64,000 nucleotides of DNA from Notospermus geniculatus (taxonomy: Eukaryota; Nemertea; Pilidiophora; Heteronemertea; Lineidae), in NCBI GenBank assembly GCA_002633025.1, contig NMRB01001109.1:141016-205015 (forward strand). Direction: 5' to 3'. The translations under genes and the position numbers were made by a program. The notes under the pieces are model-generated. The model saw nothing but the letters and a program-made list of their open reading frames with translations, ran no database searches and was not told the DNA's origin. Every line of letters begins with the position of its first letter. Within the stretch, counting starts at the first letter, position 1. Positions 36,001 to 47,179 of this stretch are shown one piece after another.

Positions 36001-37052
36001 CAATTCATTTCCTTATAAGGAAAGAGTGCATGAAATGTGTTGGTTTGACTTTTTTCATCCCTGAGTCGCACATTGAAACTGAATTCAGTATTAACCCTTT
36101 GTCACTCAGTTACTTAATATTCACCTCCCAATTACATGTACATGTACGGTATCATTGTTAAGTCAATTTCACAGTAGATCTGCCCCCAGGCAAAACAGAG
36201 CAGAGATCTCGTAATTTGACATCTCAACACAGTCACTTTTTATGTAAAGCAAATTTCACTCTTTCACTCAGCAAGTGAACTGTTTAATTTTTTCCTGTGT
36301 GGGGACCGGCAAATTTGCTGTCCGGCAAATTTCAAAGTTTAGTCTGTGAGATTGCAGTCAAGTACCCCTGATCAGGGTTTGCCTAATTTTACCAAGACCC
36401 AATACAGTTCATGGCTTTGTTGATTATCAAATTTATGTTGTATACATCATTGTTATGCTTTGTTGCTTATTATTATTTTTCATATCAGGCATTGTTGAAG
36501 TTGGAAAAGTTGAAGAAAGAGCTCAGTGACGCTCTAGTCACTGAGGGCCTATGTGAAACTGTGCTATTAGAATCATGGAAAACAGATGTACAAGAATTTG
36601 CCAAAGGTACCTTTTGCATCTTCTGTATTCAAAAAAGGTTACAATTCCTGGTCATTGTCTTGGTACAAATATGTATGTAGATAACCGCTGTATGTTTGTC
36701 AACTTTTAGCTCTATTGCACTTCAAAGTCAACCACCATTTGCCCATCGTGAAAAATGTACTTCATATCATATGAAAAATACCACGAAGAAAGTTCTAACC
36801 ACCTGATATGATGTTTCCCAGGAAAATATGCACTTGACTTGTCACTTGTTTTCGTTCTGGTACTTTCACCCATGTGAGCACATTGTCTATGGACCATTTC
36901 ATTTTGATATTCTTATTTTTTTACAGCATAATTAAGAGAGCAAGGTCAACCAAAAAGAATGTTACATCTGAATCCTCCAGCACCGAAAGGTTGGCTTTTT
37001 AATTATTCACCGATTACTTACCGGTACTAGTTTATAAATTTATTGTGTACTA

Positions 37053-37461
37053 TATGCGGGAGATCCACCGACTTTACGATGAGTTTACGAACAGTTGGCG
37101 ACTTGTTCACGACGGGTTTGCGACTAGTTGACGACGAAAAATCGTGGCGGGTGGATCAGCATTCGTGATTCATTCACGACGGGTTTGCGACTCATTCACG
37201 ACTGAATTTTGTTTGCGACGAGATCAAACATGTTTGATTTGGTCGCAAACTAGTCGTCAACTCGTCGTAAAGTTTGCTCTGTAGCAGTATGTATTTTTTT
37301 CGGTGGATCAGCTTCAACGTCACGTCATTTCTTTACGATCAGTTTGCGACTAGTTTACGGCTAGTTTACGATGAGTTTGCGATTCGTTGACGACTGCCGT
37401 CGTGAACAAGTCGCCAACTGATCGTAAACTCGTCGTCAAGTCAGTGGATCACTCCCACATA
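37053..37461. mobile_element. 409-bp MITE filled with TTTGCGACTAGTT-type units
   Basis: The ends TATGCGGGAGATCCACCGAC and TATGTGGGAGTGATCCACTG (reversed) are inverted repeats, and AGTTGGCGACTTGTTCACGA is exact on both sides. The interior is an array of short units (GACGGGTTTGCGACTAGTT, TTTACGATGAGTTTGCGA) in both orientations. It lies in a KDZ intron. Confidence 0.75.
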
Positions 37462-38981
37462 ATGCATCTGATTTGGACCTCATTTAAGTTACTTCAATTA
37501 CAGTCAAATAGGAGAGATAGTTTTAGAAAAGGTTGTGATGACTGAATATTATTGTTTGTAATCATCTTCCTTACTTCTTATACATGTAGCTTAACTCACT
37601 AAAAACATGGGAAGATGTCAAATTCATATTTGATCTTAACTATCATGATATGTGAACTGTTATATATTTCAGTAATGGTACCAATCTTGAGTCCATACAG
37701 AAAGAAATTGTCTTACAGGCAAGTGTGGTGAAGAGGATGAAGTATGAATGTGCCAAAAAAACTGGTGAGATAATTTTTATTTGACCTCTGATTCCCATGC
37801 CCTGGAGTTCTCATATTTCTTGTATGGTACATGTATGGTGAATATTTTTAAATTTGCCTTGACGCTTTTGGACACTATTTGTGTACCCGGTAATTAACAT
37901 AATGAGCCTGCTTTCTCTATAGATTCATCAAAGAAACGTTTGCGTCTGCGATCGGCAATGGAAAAAGAAAAAACTGCACTCTCTGTCACTATTGCCTTAT
38001 TCAACTTGAAAGTTGAAAGTGATCAACAGATTAGGGCAGATGATGCAACAAAGGAGGATTATATCTTTCCATGGGAAAACATTCAAGGTGAGAAGGAAAC
38101 ACAGTTGGCACATCGGAAAATGCACCAGTTTGCAGTATTATTACCAGTATTGTACATTTGCCTAGGTACACCAATGACGTAAAATTGATCATTTATGTGA
38201 CTGCATTCTCCTCAGACTCATTTTCTTTCAGGATTCAGTGGCATTTCTTACTCACAAATGAGGAAGGTGGTTGACATCAACGAACATGTCAAGCGATATG
38301 AAGAAGAACTCGTGCTGCTGATCAAAGAGATGAAGAATGTTGTGAAATTCCTGAGGGAAAAAATACATGCACTGGCTGTCAAGATAAGAGATGCCGACAA
38401 CACACCTGACAGGTTTGCAGGTAAGTAAATTAGCGCTTTCAAGTCAGTAATACAGTCAACCTTGAAAACTGGGATAAGTCAAAGTTGTAAGAAAGGTCAT
38501 GGCTGTCTTTGCTGCTGCTTTGCTGGCTGGCAAAAGCACAAGTCGGTATCAATGGTGTTTTGGACTACTGCTGAAATTTAGCTGCTGGTACTATGGTTGT
38601 CCCAATGTACTATATCATAAATCTCTACTAAGAATTTCGATAGTTTTAAGTAATGAACTTCTTTCTACGTCTTTACAGAGGAAATAGTTCTTCACGAGGA
38701 TCCTTACAGCCTGAAGAATACAAATGACAAGGTTGTTTGGGGAGTAATTGTTTCAATGAAAGCTTGGAAAGCCTTCTACCAGGATCTCCTGACAAAGTCG
38801 ATCATCGCTTTCAAACAGACAACAGATTCATCTCAGGTCTTCGATGAGGCCCTAGAAAACGATGAAGATGATGAGGAAGATGAGGATGCTGTGTCATCGC
38901 TTCAAGATATAGATGTTGATGACAGTGAAGATGATGAGGGTGAAGAAGATGAATGTAACCCTGATGATGATATTCATTGTA

Positions 38982-39300
38982 TTTAAATGATGTCTCTGTC
39001 ATTTAAAGCCACACACTATGCACCGCTACTCACTCTCCAGTTCGGCCGAAATAATAGTGCGACCTCATCTTCAGGCGTGCGTAGTGTATAGAACCATAGA
39101 ACCACATATTATAGCATTATCCTGCATCGAGGTTTTGGGAATCCCCTTGGGGAATCCCCAATGCTGTGTGTAGTCTTGCGCAGCCAGCCACATGGTACTG
39201 CTACGGTTCCCCAGATTCGAAACAGCGGCTGGGTGACCGAGACTAGGCTCGTCGATTATAACCGATCTGTCTATAGTGTCTGGCTTTAAATGATGTCTCT
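38982..39300. mobile_element. MITE in the KDZ 3' region with a 16-bp direct repeat
   Basis: TTTAAATGATGTCTCT occurs at 38982-38997, overlapping the KDZ stop codon, and again at 39285-39300. Between them, GCCACACACTAT and ATAGTGTCTGGC form short inverted ends. A 16-bp target duplication would be unusual for a DNA element, so the mechanism is open. Confidence 0.5.
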
Positions 39301-39446
39301 ATCTGCATTATGTACAAATTGTACGTCTGCATAAGTCTCGCATTGTAAATATTCATCTACCGGTATGTGGGTTCAAATGTGGCAGGAAGCAATGTCTTTC
39401 ACGTTATAAACCAGATTCTATTTCATGTTTTGTATGTAAAGGTATA

Positions 39447-39452
39447 ATAAAT
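39447..39452 (+). terminator. Candidate polyadenylation signal AATAAA
   Basis: AATAAA lies 460 bp past the KDZ stop codon, with a T/G-rich stretch after it. A second AATAAA occurs at about 39533. Either could end the KDZ transcript. Confidence 0.4.
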
Positions 39453-39657
39453 TGAATTTGTGTACTTTGAAAGTCAATTCCATGTTCAGCTGTGTATTAA
39501 ACCCATCTTGAGACGAGTACTTAGCTAGTAAAGAATAAAAGTGATATTACATTAGAAATAATTATTTATGTTTCTCTCTTATGAGATTGGAGTAACACCT
39601 CCTGGCCCAGTGTGTTGCTCTCAATCGTAGTTATGATCCCCATTGACAGGTAAATCT

Positions 39658-40165
39658 CCCTTATCTGACGAGGACTGTTGAAATTCCACTGTTCCAACTG
39701 GATTTGATGGGACAAATCAGATTATATGATGGTGAAAGACAGAAAAGACGGAGGAACCTGCCATTTATGAGACATAAGTCCCCTTATCTGAGGAGGACTG
39801 GTGGAATTACAATGTCACAACTGGATTTGGTGGGACAAATCAGAGTATATCATGGTGAAAGACAGAAAAGACGGAGGAACCTGCCATTTATGAGACATAA
39901 GTCCCCTTATCTGAGGAGGACTGGTGGAATTACAATGTCACAACTGGATTTGGTGGGTGACAAATCAGAGTATATCATGGTGAAAGACAGAAAAGACGGA
40001 GGAACCTCCCATTTATGACATAAGTCCCCTTATCTGAGGAGGACTGGTGGAATTACAATGTCACAACTGGATTTGGTGGGACAAATCAGAGTATAATGAT
40101 GGTGAAAGACAGAAAAGACGGAGGAACCTCCCATTTATGGGACATAAGTCCCCTTATCTGAGGAG
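39658..40165 (+). repeat. 123-bp minisatellite, about 4 copies
   Basis: Units begin at CCCTTATCTGAGGAGGACTGG at 39658, 39781, 39904, 40027 and 40151 (period 123-124). They contain GGTGAAAGACAGAAAAGACGG. Copies 2-4 are nearly identical and the first is more diverged. The open frame across three units comes from the period being divisible by three and is not taken as a gene. Confidence 0.85.
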
Positions 40166-40490
40166 GACTGGTGGAAGTTCAGAAGTTTCGGATTGGTATT
40201 GACAACCGAAAAATTAAGACAGGCGAATTTTAACGAGTGAGCGGAAAACACAGTTAGGCCTATCGGGAAGTTGTGATTGGTGATCGTTCCGGTAGCGAAG
40301 GAAATTGTTCCACTGGACTAGGCCTACAACAACCAAGTGCTCACAGGTTCAATTCCACATTTTCTATCCGCCATTTTTCATGTTTTTGCACGTTTCTTTT
40401 CATCAGTTCATTGTCTTTATTCACGGTATAGGCCTAGGCCTGTGCTGTTTATCGAAACATTTAGCCGCCTGCATCCACACGCTGAGTGAA

Positions 40491-42861
40491 ATGCCGCGGA
40501 GAGGATACGTAACAGTGGTAAGTCTCTCTAAATAAAGCAGTCTGAGTCTGACACCCCCTGCTACACACAGAGACCCAGGTGTCAGCACTGGTCAGGTGAT
40601 ACGCATGCACGCGGTGCGTTACTGTGTGTGTTGCCTGTGTGTGTTGTGTGTAGCTGTAGGCTAGGCCTAGGGTAGGGTCTCCTAGGCCTACATATTGTAT
40701 AGGCCTAGGGCCCAATTTTCAAAAACTTTTAACTTCTTTAGAAAACTGAAGGCCTAACCTATTCGATGTGGTCTCACAGTAGGGCCTACAGAATCACGGT
40801 GTAGGGCCTACCCTACCGTGATGGTGTAGACTGCTAAAGCGCGCTAAAGCAGCTAGGCCTACCGTAAGCCTACATATTTAACCGCCTGTGTTTCACTATG
40901 TTTGCTCTAATCTGTTTCAGGAACGTGGCCCAAGACGAGATGCGCCGTGTAGGGTACAAGGTTGTCAACAGTATGGTAAAGTGACTGTAAGACTTGACCG
41001 ACATCTGGCACGTGTTCATGGCTCTTTGTCCAGGAAGGAACATGATGACCTTCCAGAATGCTCCCAATCAAAGATAAAGCGACGACCGTACATGAAGTAC
41101 CGGAAGATAGAGGAGTGCCATATTGAAGGATGCAGAAGAAAAGGAGTTATAACAAGGACATTAACTCGGCACTTGCGACAAATGCATAAAATAACCCGCA
41201 AAGAATACGAGGGTTATCTGGAGTATAAAAAAAATATGTAAGTGTTGATATCTTCTTATGATAACACTTTAAATTCTAGTGCTCACTTTACATTTTGGAC
41301 AACAACAAAATTGTTTACTGTAGTGTGATTTCATCCCAATTATCCCATCAACAAAATTGTCCAGATGAATAGGAATGATAAGCCCCATATGGACCCCCTA
41401 CCCAAACATCATTTAAATGCTCTTTTAATGACCACTTGACTGACCCCTTTGTACAAATCTTTTTATTGTCACGTCCTTTTGCTAGAGTGATTGCAAATTG
41501 CTAATTCAAATTGTGCTTGCAGTCAGACAGACCATGGATAGACTCAGTCCATCAACTGCAATTCCACTTGTTAAACAAATACATGAAAAGATAGGCAAAT
41601 GAAGAACAACAATGGCTGAATGAATGCAAATTTTCATGATCTGTCTTATAAACCTTTAATACATTTTCTAATTGAAGGAAGAAGAAACTGGAGAACATGA
41701 TAACCTGGCAGGACAAGCTAGAAGCAATTTTTAACAACATAAAAGATGCTTTGCTAGTGAAGAAGAACACTGGGAATGTTAGTAATCTCAAATCTAACAC
41801 AAACTAAGCTATGACGAACTACTATGTTCATTTGCATGAAGTGTATCCCTCTGTTACTTCATCTTTCACAGTTAAACCTCAGTGTTTGATTCCTTTATGT
41901 ACCTGATCATTTCATTATTATGAATTACCGGTAACACATTTTGTATTTTTTTCCAGTGATGTCTGGTTTATCGGGGGTGTATCCTCGATCAGGTGGTGAA
42001 GACATCATTTGTCCATCAGGTTAGTTTATTCCTTTTACTCTGAATGTTCTCCACTCCTGGAAGAGGTATCTACACACATTGCAAATGCCAATATTTGCAA
42101 GCAACAGCAAAATACCTGCCAGCATTTGGTGTTTCAAATTAAAGAACTGAAGGTGGCATCAGATGGCATAGAAGGGATTCTTATGCAGTAACTTCACCAA
42201 GGTTTGTCTGCAATTAAACTAAACGTTTGCAAAAAACAAAATACTTGCACTGAAGGCAGCTTTCATTGAGGTGCCGTACTGGAAATGCTTATTCATGTTT
42301 GCAATGTGGTGCTGGTTATCAATTCAACCAGGGACCTAATTCGCAAAGCCCCTTAACTTTAAGACAGACGGGATGCAAATCCTTTGCCGGTGCCTCCTTC
42401 TGTTTTGCCTTGACCACAGTTCTTTTACTTTCCTAAATTTATGTTTCTTACTTATATTTTCAGAGAAAAAATGGCACACTCAGAAATGGGTGGATGATCA
42501 TTTGAATTCCTTCCAACACGATAAGACGTTGGCAAAAAAGATTTGCCCTCTTCTGCCAGAAAACACGGATGCACCCTCTGTTATTGTGAAATACAGAGCA
42601 GAAGTGAAAGAGTGTTACCTACTCAACAACTTCATTGGATATCGGGAGGGGGAGTCGAAGGGAATAAAAGAGGTTTTTGAGGACTACAGACTGTCAATCA
42701 AGACAAATAACGAGGACATGTTTTTTGATGCTCTTAGCCAGTCAGGGCATTTGTGGATAAACATTCGTGGTGGCAAGGCAACATTCTTGAACTTTCTTTG
42801 TGTTCACTGTCATTATTGGCATAGAGTAAAGATACTTTCAGTGGAAACGCATATTCGTTGA
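40491..42861 (+). CDS. Intact 302-residue protein with two atypical C2H2 zinc fingers
   Basis: The five exons are 40491-40517, 40921-41237, 41678-41781, 41957-42019 and 42464-42861. Lengths sum to a multiple of three, each junction is phase-matched, and there are no internal stops. Start MPRRGYVTV ends at a consensus GTAAGT. Exon 2 holds two fingers of the pattern C-x4-C-x12-H-x4-H: CRVQGC...RLDRHLARVH at about residues 19-40 and CHIEGC...TRHLRQMH at about 74-95, joined by a basic linker (IKRRPYMKYRK). A charged helical stretch (KKLENMITWQDKLEAIFNNI) follows. The 132-residue last exon encodes EKKWHTQKWVDDHLNSF, VIVKYRAEVKECYLLNNFIGY and KEVFEDYRLSIK, with a Cys/His cluster near the end (CVHCHYWH).
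The fingers suggest nucleic-acid binding. The C-terminal domain was not recognised. The gene lies 1.5 kb downstream of the KDZ gene on the same strand and converges on the zinc-ribbon/chromodomain gene. Confidence 0.65.
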
Positions 42862-42887
42862 GAACAGGGTTGTATTGTATGTAGGCC

Positions 42888-43535
42888 TACACTGCCTCTT
42901 GAAAGTATTCATGCACCCATGATACCATACTGAAAAGAGGGTGAATCTTCCATCTTATTGGCTGTACAAACTTCTGACTTTCAGATGTAGTCAAATTTGC
43001 CACAAAAGTCTATGAAAAATATCAAATTTTGATATTTTCTTGATTTTTCAAATTTTTCATGATATATAAGACAGATTTTTTCACACCATTTGTTCAAAAA
43101 AGAAATAATAAATCTTAAATTGCTTCTAAATGCATATCAAATGAATAGTCATCAATGGGATTTGGGTACATGTATATCATGAATTTTTCACAATATTGCT
43201 ACATGTCATAATGTTCTGACCCGGGTCTGGATGCAATATTGTTGATGGAAGCAATTTCATGTGAATTATTATTTCTTTTTTGAAGACATGGTGTGAAAAA
43301 TCTTTCCTAAATATCGTGAAATTTGAAAAATCATGAAAATATCAAAATTTGAGATTTGATATGTTTATGATATTTTTGTGGCAAATTTGATTTTGACCAT
43401 AGGACTGATAGCTGCACCTAGCACATGTACCGGTAGAGGTTCTGAAAGTCTGAAGCTTGTACAGCTAATAGAATGCGAGTTTCACCTTCTTCTAGTATGG
43501 TATCACTAGGTGCGTAAATACTTTCAAGAGGAGGT
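42888..43535. mobile_element. 648-bp fold-back element with about 100-bp inverted repeats
   Basis: CTCTTGAAAGTATTCATGCAC, GATACCATACT and GGCTGTACAAACTTC at the left recur reversed at the right (AGTATGGTATCACTAGGTGC, ATACTTTCAAGAG). The arms continue as AT-rich mirrored sequence to a centre near 43200. It begins 27 bp after the stop codon of the zinc-finger gene, so it may supply that gene's 3' end. Confidence 0.7.
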
Positions 43536-44700
43536 GTACTTCATATTGTAACTTCCTCTTGAAAGATACCCCGTCGCAATTTGTCATTTTGCAAAGGTTG
43601 CCGCAATTTCCCATTATGACAAAACTCAGACTTGTATTGTATATCTACATTATATTAATGAAAGACAAAGCAAAGACATGATTACTGGCCATGACCTAGG
43701 GCAGGAAAGTGCGGTTTCATTGTTTCAGCTATTATGAACTTGATAGTGTTCAATACAGCTCGAATTTTCCTCCTTCGGCTTTGGGTTTTGTTGCAGTCGT
43801 GATGTTTTGTTGCCGTATGTAAAATAATGCAATTTGAATTACATGTATATTTAGAAACACCAGTAGTGATTAGAAATAGAAGTTATGGCATATGATACTG
43901 CTTTTTTCATTCTGCATTTATGATCAATAACAAAGTCAGTGGTCACTGAACACACTGTCCAATGTAAGAACAGTGAAAATGACTAAAAGAAATAAATCAA
44001 TTAGAACATTATGCCAAATATCTCGTTAGTGAGCTTCTTCATGCTTGAGGCGGCTTATATTTTTTGGTTCTCCACATCTTACAGCAATTTCAGGAGTGCC
44101 GTATGCTGATCAAGCAGACCCAGAACACAGCCCACGTTTGCCTTGGAGTGTGAAAGGAATCCAAGTCCAGTTTTATTGTTCAGAGAGATTAGAAGATATG
44201 GCCATTCAAATAATAATCTCACAACAGTGAGCTAGTGTTCGGAGGATCTGCATTCCAAGGATGTTGATTCCTGTCACACTGGTACCACTTATCTTCCCAT
44301 TGTACATGTACGAATAAACCGATTCATGGCAAGTAAACAGTATCATACATGTACCATAGCTGGTTTAGATATGATGCACTTAAAAAATAAAAAGATTAAC
44401 GACAATGCACTTACACATGTATGCGATTTATTTCTATCATAAGCAATGCAATTTGTACCAGTTCAGAAACTTGGACTGGGCATTGACCCACCAATGCTTA
44501 TGCACTGCATCAGGTGCTAAATGGCTCCCACAAGGTACCGCAGGACTACAATGAGAAATGTTATTTTCCCCACAATCGAAATAAGTTAAGTCATTGTCCC
44601 ACTATATATATCAGTACATAAATAATGAATGTTAATCATATCACTTACTGGCGTCGTAACCCTCGAATTTTTCACATTTTGTTTCACAATTATATGCCTT
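43536..44700. other. Intergenic; one weak exon-like stretch
   Basis: No supported gene. 44093-44230 follows a TTTCAG and reads 45 codons (VPYADQADPEHSPRLPWS...), but it lacks a phase-matched partner and is not called. Confidence 0.35.
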
Positions 44701-44774
44701 CGCCCGGAGTCGAACTAGCGCCGACCCATTGCAAAGTTTGGAAGTCAAGTGCGCTAACCACTCGACCACCGGGC
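44701..44774 (-). tRNA. tRNA-derived sequence (SINE head or tRNA pseudogene)
   Basis: The minus strand reads GCCCGGTGGTCGAGTGGTTA...AGTTCGACTCCGGGC over 74 bases. It has a good Pol III A box (TGGTCGAGTGG), a B box (GTTCGACTCC) and a six-pair acceptor stem (GCCCGG/CCGGGC). D and T stems pair poorly and no sound anticodon stem forms, so a working tRNA is unlikely. It is more likely the head of a SINE that continues toward about 44645. Confidence 0.5.
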
Positions 44775-45594
44775 TTAGGCTTAAAAAACTAACATTTAGA
44801 CTCTTTCCAATGAAGTACACACATACAAAGATACTGTAAAGCAAGATAATTTAATGGCTGGAAATTTTTGCGCGAATCAAGAATTATAGACATTTGTGCA
44901 GCAGGACATTTTCGTGAGTGTCTGCCCTTTTTTCAGTTTTTTTTTCACGGCCCATATTTATCACTTGCGTGTATTTATATTTGCAACAGGAAATTTTCGC
45001 GCCTCATACACTCTCGCCCGAAAGAATTTCCTGCATGCGAACTTTTCCTGCTTTACAGTAGCTTGAACCGTTATCGAGGTTAGCCCTGGTAGGCCTATAG
45101 CCCTTCCAAGTTTTTGACAAATGGCCAAAATATGAAGTCCATCGCACATTTTGTGGTCATACAAAATAAGAAAATTACTGATTGCAAACTGTTAGTCTGA
45201 CAAGGGAAAGTTTGTGAATTTGATTCTGGCCCCTAGAGGAAAGCTCAAGAATCAGGTTACCTGACGTTCAGTACGATAGCTGAAACTATTAAAATACAGC
45301 CTTGGCCTAGATTTTCTGCTCCATAAAATACTGAAGGCGTTGTTGTCCATTTGACAAGGGAAGATCCATTGGTGCCAGCATGCACACAAGACCGACAACC
45401 ACTAAAAATACACGAAGCACAGAATCAGCCCTTTTTGCACTTAAACCTATTATACACAATGATGACAAGTGACCATGAAATGGGAAAATGTTTGTACATC
45501 GAGATGGTGATCACACTCACAGCTAGGCTTGGGGCAGCACATCACAATGATTGCAGAAATGTACATGTAATTGACTTGTTTGTGTGCAAAATAA
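44775..45594. other. No gene seen
   Basis: Short frames occur without splice support. No repeat family was recognised. Confidence 0.35.
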
Positions 45595-45905
45595 AATGGT
45601 CCACGGATCATGACTGTGCTGACCTGTGTGGATGTACCAGACGAACGAACAAGTGTCAAGTCGATATGTTCCAGAGAAACACCATTACAGGTCAGAACTT
45701 GGTACATGTATTCATAAAAGTTAGCAAATGCTTTTTCGTAAGATCTGCACAGCGAAGTCGAATGTAAACGCACTACAAATCTTGAAGTAAAAGCATTTGC
45801 TAGGTTTTACGAATATAGGCCGATATGAGCCAAAGTACATTTTCCAAGATGGATGACTGGTGGCCATATTTGAAGTGCAATAGAGCTAAAATTTGGCAAA
45901 CATAT
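45595..45905 (+). repeat. Dispersed repeat family, copy near 45.6 kb
   Basis: AAATGGTCCACGGATCATG, GATGTACCAGACGAACGAAC and TGAAGTGCAATAGAGCTAAAA recur, reversed and diverged, at about 36700-36905 (in a KDZ intron). They recur in part at about 5300-5400. Class unknown. Confidence 0.5.
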
Positions 45906-46311
45906 GTAAAGTGTATACACAAACAATTATTATATTCATACAAACTAACGCTGCTGTTCATCCTGAAATATTGTCTTAAGTCCCACTTTTGAGTTGAACC
46001 AACTGAAGTGGAAAAGGGTGAAAATGGGATGTACGCATAAAGGGTACCTGAATAATAAATACAATTTCAAGGTTATTATGGGCCATAAGACATTTTCAAA
46101 GATGGCTCCTGGCAGCCACGTCTGAGGAAGAAACGTGCCAAAAATTGCTGAGCACATAGGGGAGTCATAATAATACCAAGTTAGAAGACTACATCAAATA
46201 GCCAGGAACTGTGCCACCAAATGTCAAAATTTTGAACTTTCTGTGACCTTGAAAAATAGGTCAAATCAAAAACCCGTTAGAAATGTCATGTACCCTTATT
46301 AGTTACAGTAC

Positions 46312-46809
46312 CATAAAGGAATCAAACATAACGGCTTAGTGCAAACAATGAAGTAACTGAGGGATACACTTCATATGTGTTGTCACCAGATGTCTGTCAC
46401 TGCCTGAATTTTGGCTTTACATAATAGGCAGGTGCTTCAACTTTTTTTACGGTGATGGGGCACATGAATCTGTCAACTAGATGCCTTGAATTCCATTTCT
46501 GAGGATAACAGAGCTATTTTCACCACAATTAGTGTTCCATGTGCAAATGTACATTCGCCTATTTGAATGTGCACGGACAGATGACCCTGCGCTCTCATCG
46601 TTCGTGGGGTTCTCATTAATTCATTCCTTTTGTATCATATGAAGATCAACTTGTCTGAATTCAACAAAATTTGCAGTAAACATGCAAAAGGGTCTCTCCT
46701 ATCATATGAAAAAGTCAGAATGCAAATCTGTTGATGCTTGAAGGGATACTGTCTACATTTAAAAAATGCTTAATTTGTAAGTTGAACCTTTTTGTTTGAT
46801 TCCTTTATG
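46312..46809. mobile_element. MITE of the CATAAAGGAATC family, copy 1 (498 bp)
   Basis: The terminal CATAAAGGAATCAAACATAA is matched reversed by TTGTTTGATTCCTTTATG. Its whole length aligns with the copy at 57536-58025. No clear target duplication remains, so it is probably the older insertion. Confidence 0.7.
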
Positions 46810-47179
46810 AGATGATCCAGCCACTTTGGTTTTTTTTTGTTTTTTTTGGCCAAGCCAAGAATCGAATCGCAACTTGATGTACATATATGTACAAAGCTTC
46901 AGGTCAATAGCCCTAGCAGTTACTGAACATGCCCCGCTAATGGACAAAACTGGACACTGCACAAATGTAAGAACTCACAAGGTGAGCTAATGAAAGGGCT
47001 TAGGGTACATCATATGGACTTGCACATCACGGGGAAGAAGCAAAGCATCAAAATCACATAAAATATCAAACAATGGTGATTGTCCGTCATGGGTGCAGGC
47101 AAATGATGTCAGGTGTAGTACTGTCAAGTGAACTAATGCCAATGGGAACATAAAGAATCAAAAAAAGAACAGTAAGTGG

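Larger units (their letters stand above)
29423..38986 (+). pseudogene. KDZ (Kyakuja/Dileera/Zisupton) transposase, 18 exons, frame lesions
   Basis: Exons: 29423-29623, 30398-30532, 30841-31054, 31475-31650, 32026-32127, 32410-32529, 32789-32910, 33314-33494, 34056-34149, 34604-34960, 35196-35313, 35693-35784, 36489-36606, 36927-36989, 37673-37764, 37923-38087, 38232-38420, 38679-38986; about 949 residues. All have GT-AG borders, mostly phase 1. A 5' exon with the start codon is missing. Cys pairs SCLDCKKRFCFLCDE, CIHCNG, CNACGK form the CxC-type N-terminal zinc region.
The transposase core follows: VDGNRKLYRF (first Asp), DIFIADDADVDAFV, CGDTHWKAARN, ETGLEVGCCRHAVMLK, NMFQGEIFAYPLYL, QDVICKYWPWF (second Asp), VFHAKAHDWTCQ, then GEEMEQANSYLSR (Glu). 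A coiled-coil C-terminus ends in an acidic tail.
VDGN is reached only after a 2-base shift near 33449; with it, exon phases agree. A second mismatch lies between exons 13 and 14. It would cut and paste its own DNA if intact. Confidence 0.85.

Noticed and set aside
39704-40018. 104-codon frame
   Set aside because: It is produced by a 123-bp tandem repeat whose unit length is a multiple of three.
44093-44230. Exon-like stretch after TTTCAG
   Set aside because: No phase-matched upstream exon; the zinc-finger gene already has a stop at 42861.
44701-44774. Functional tRNA gene
   Set aside because: Acceptor stem and Pol III boxes are present, but the D, anticodon and T stems do not pair properly.
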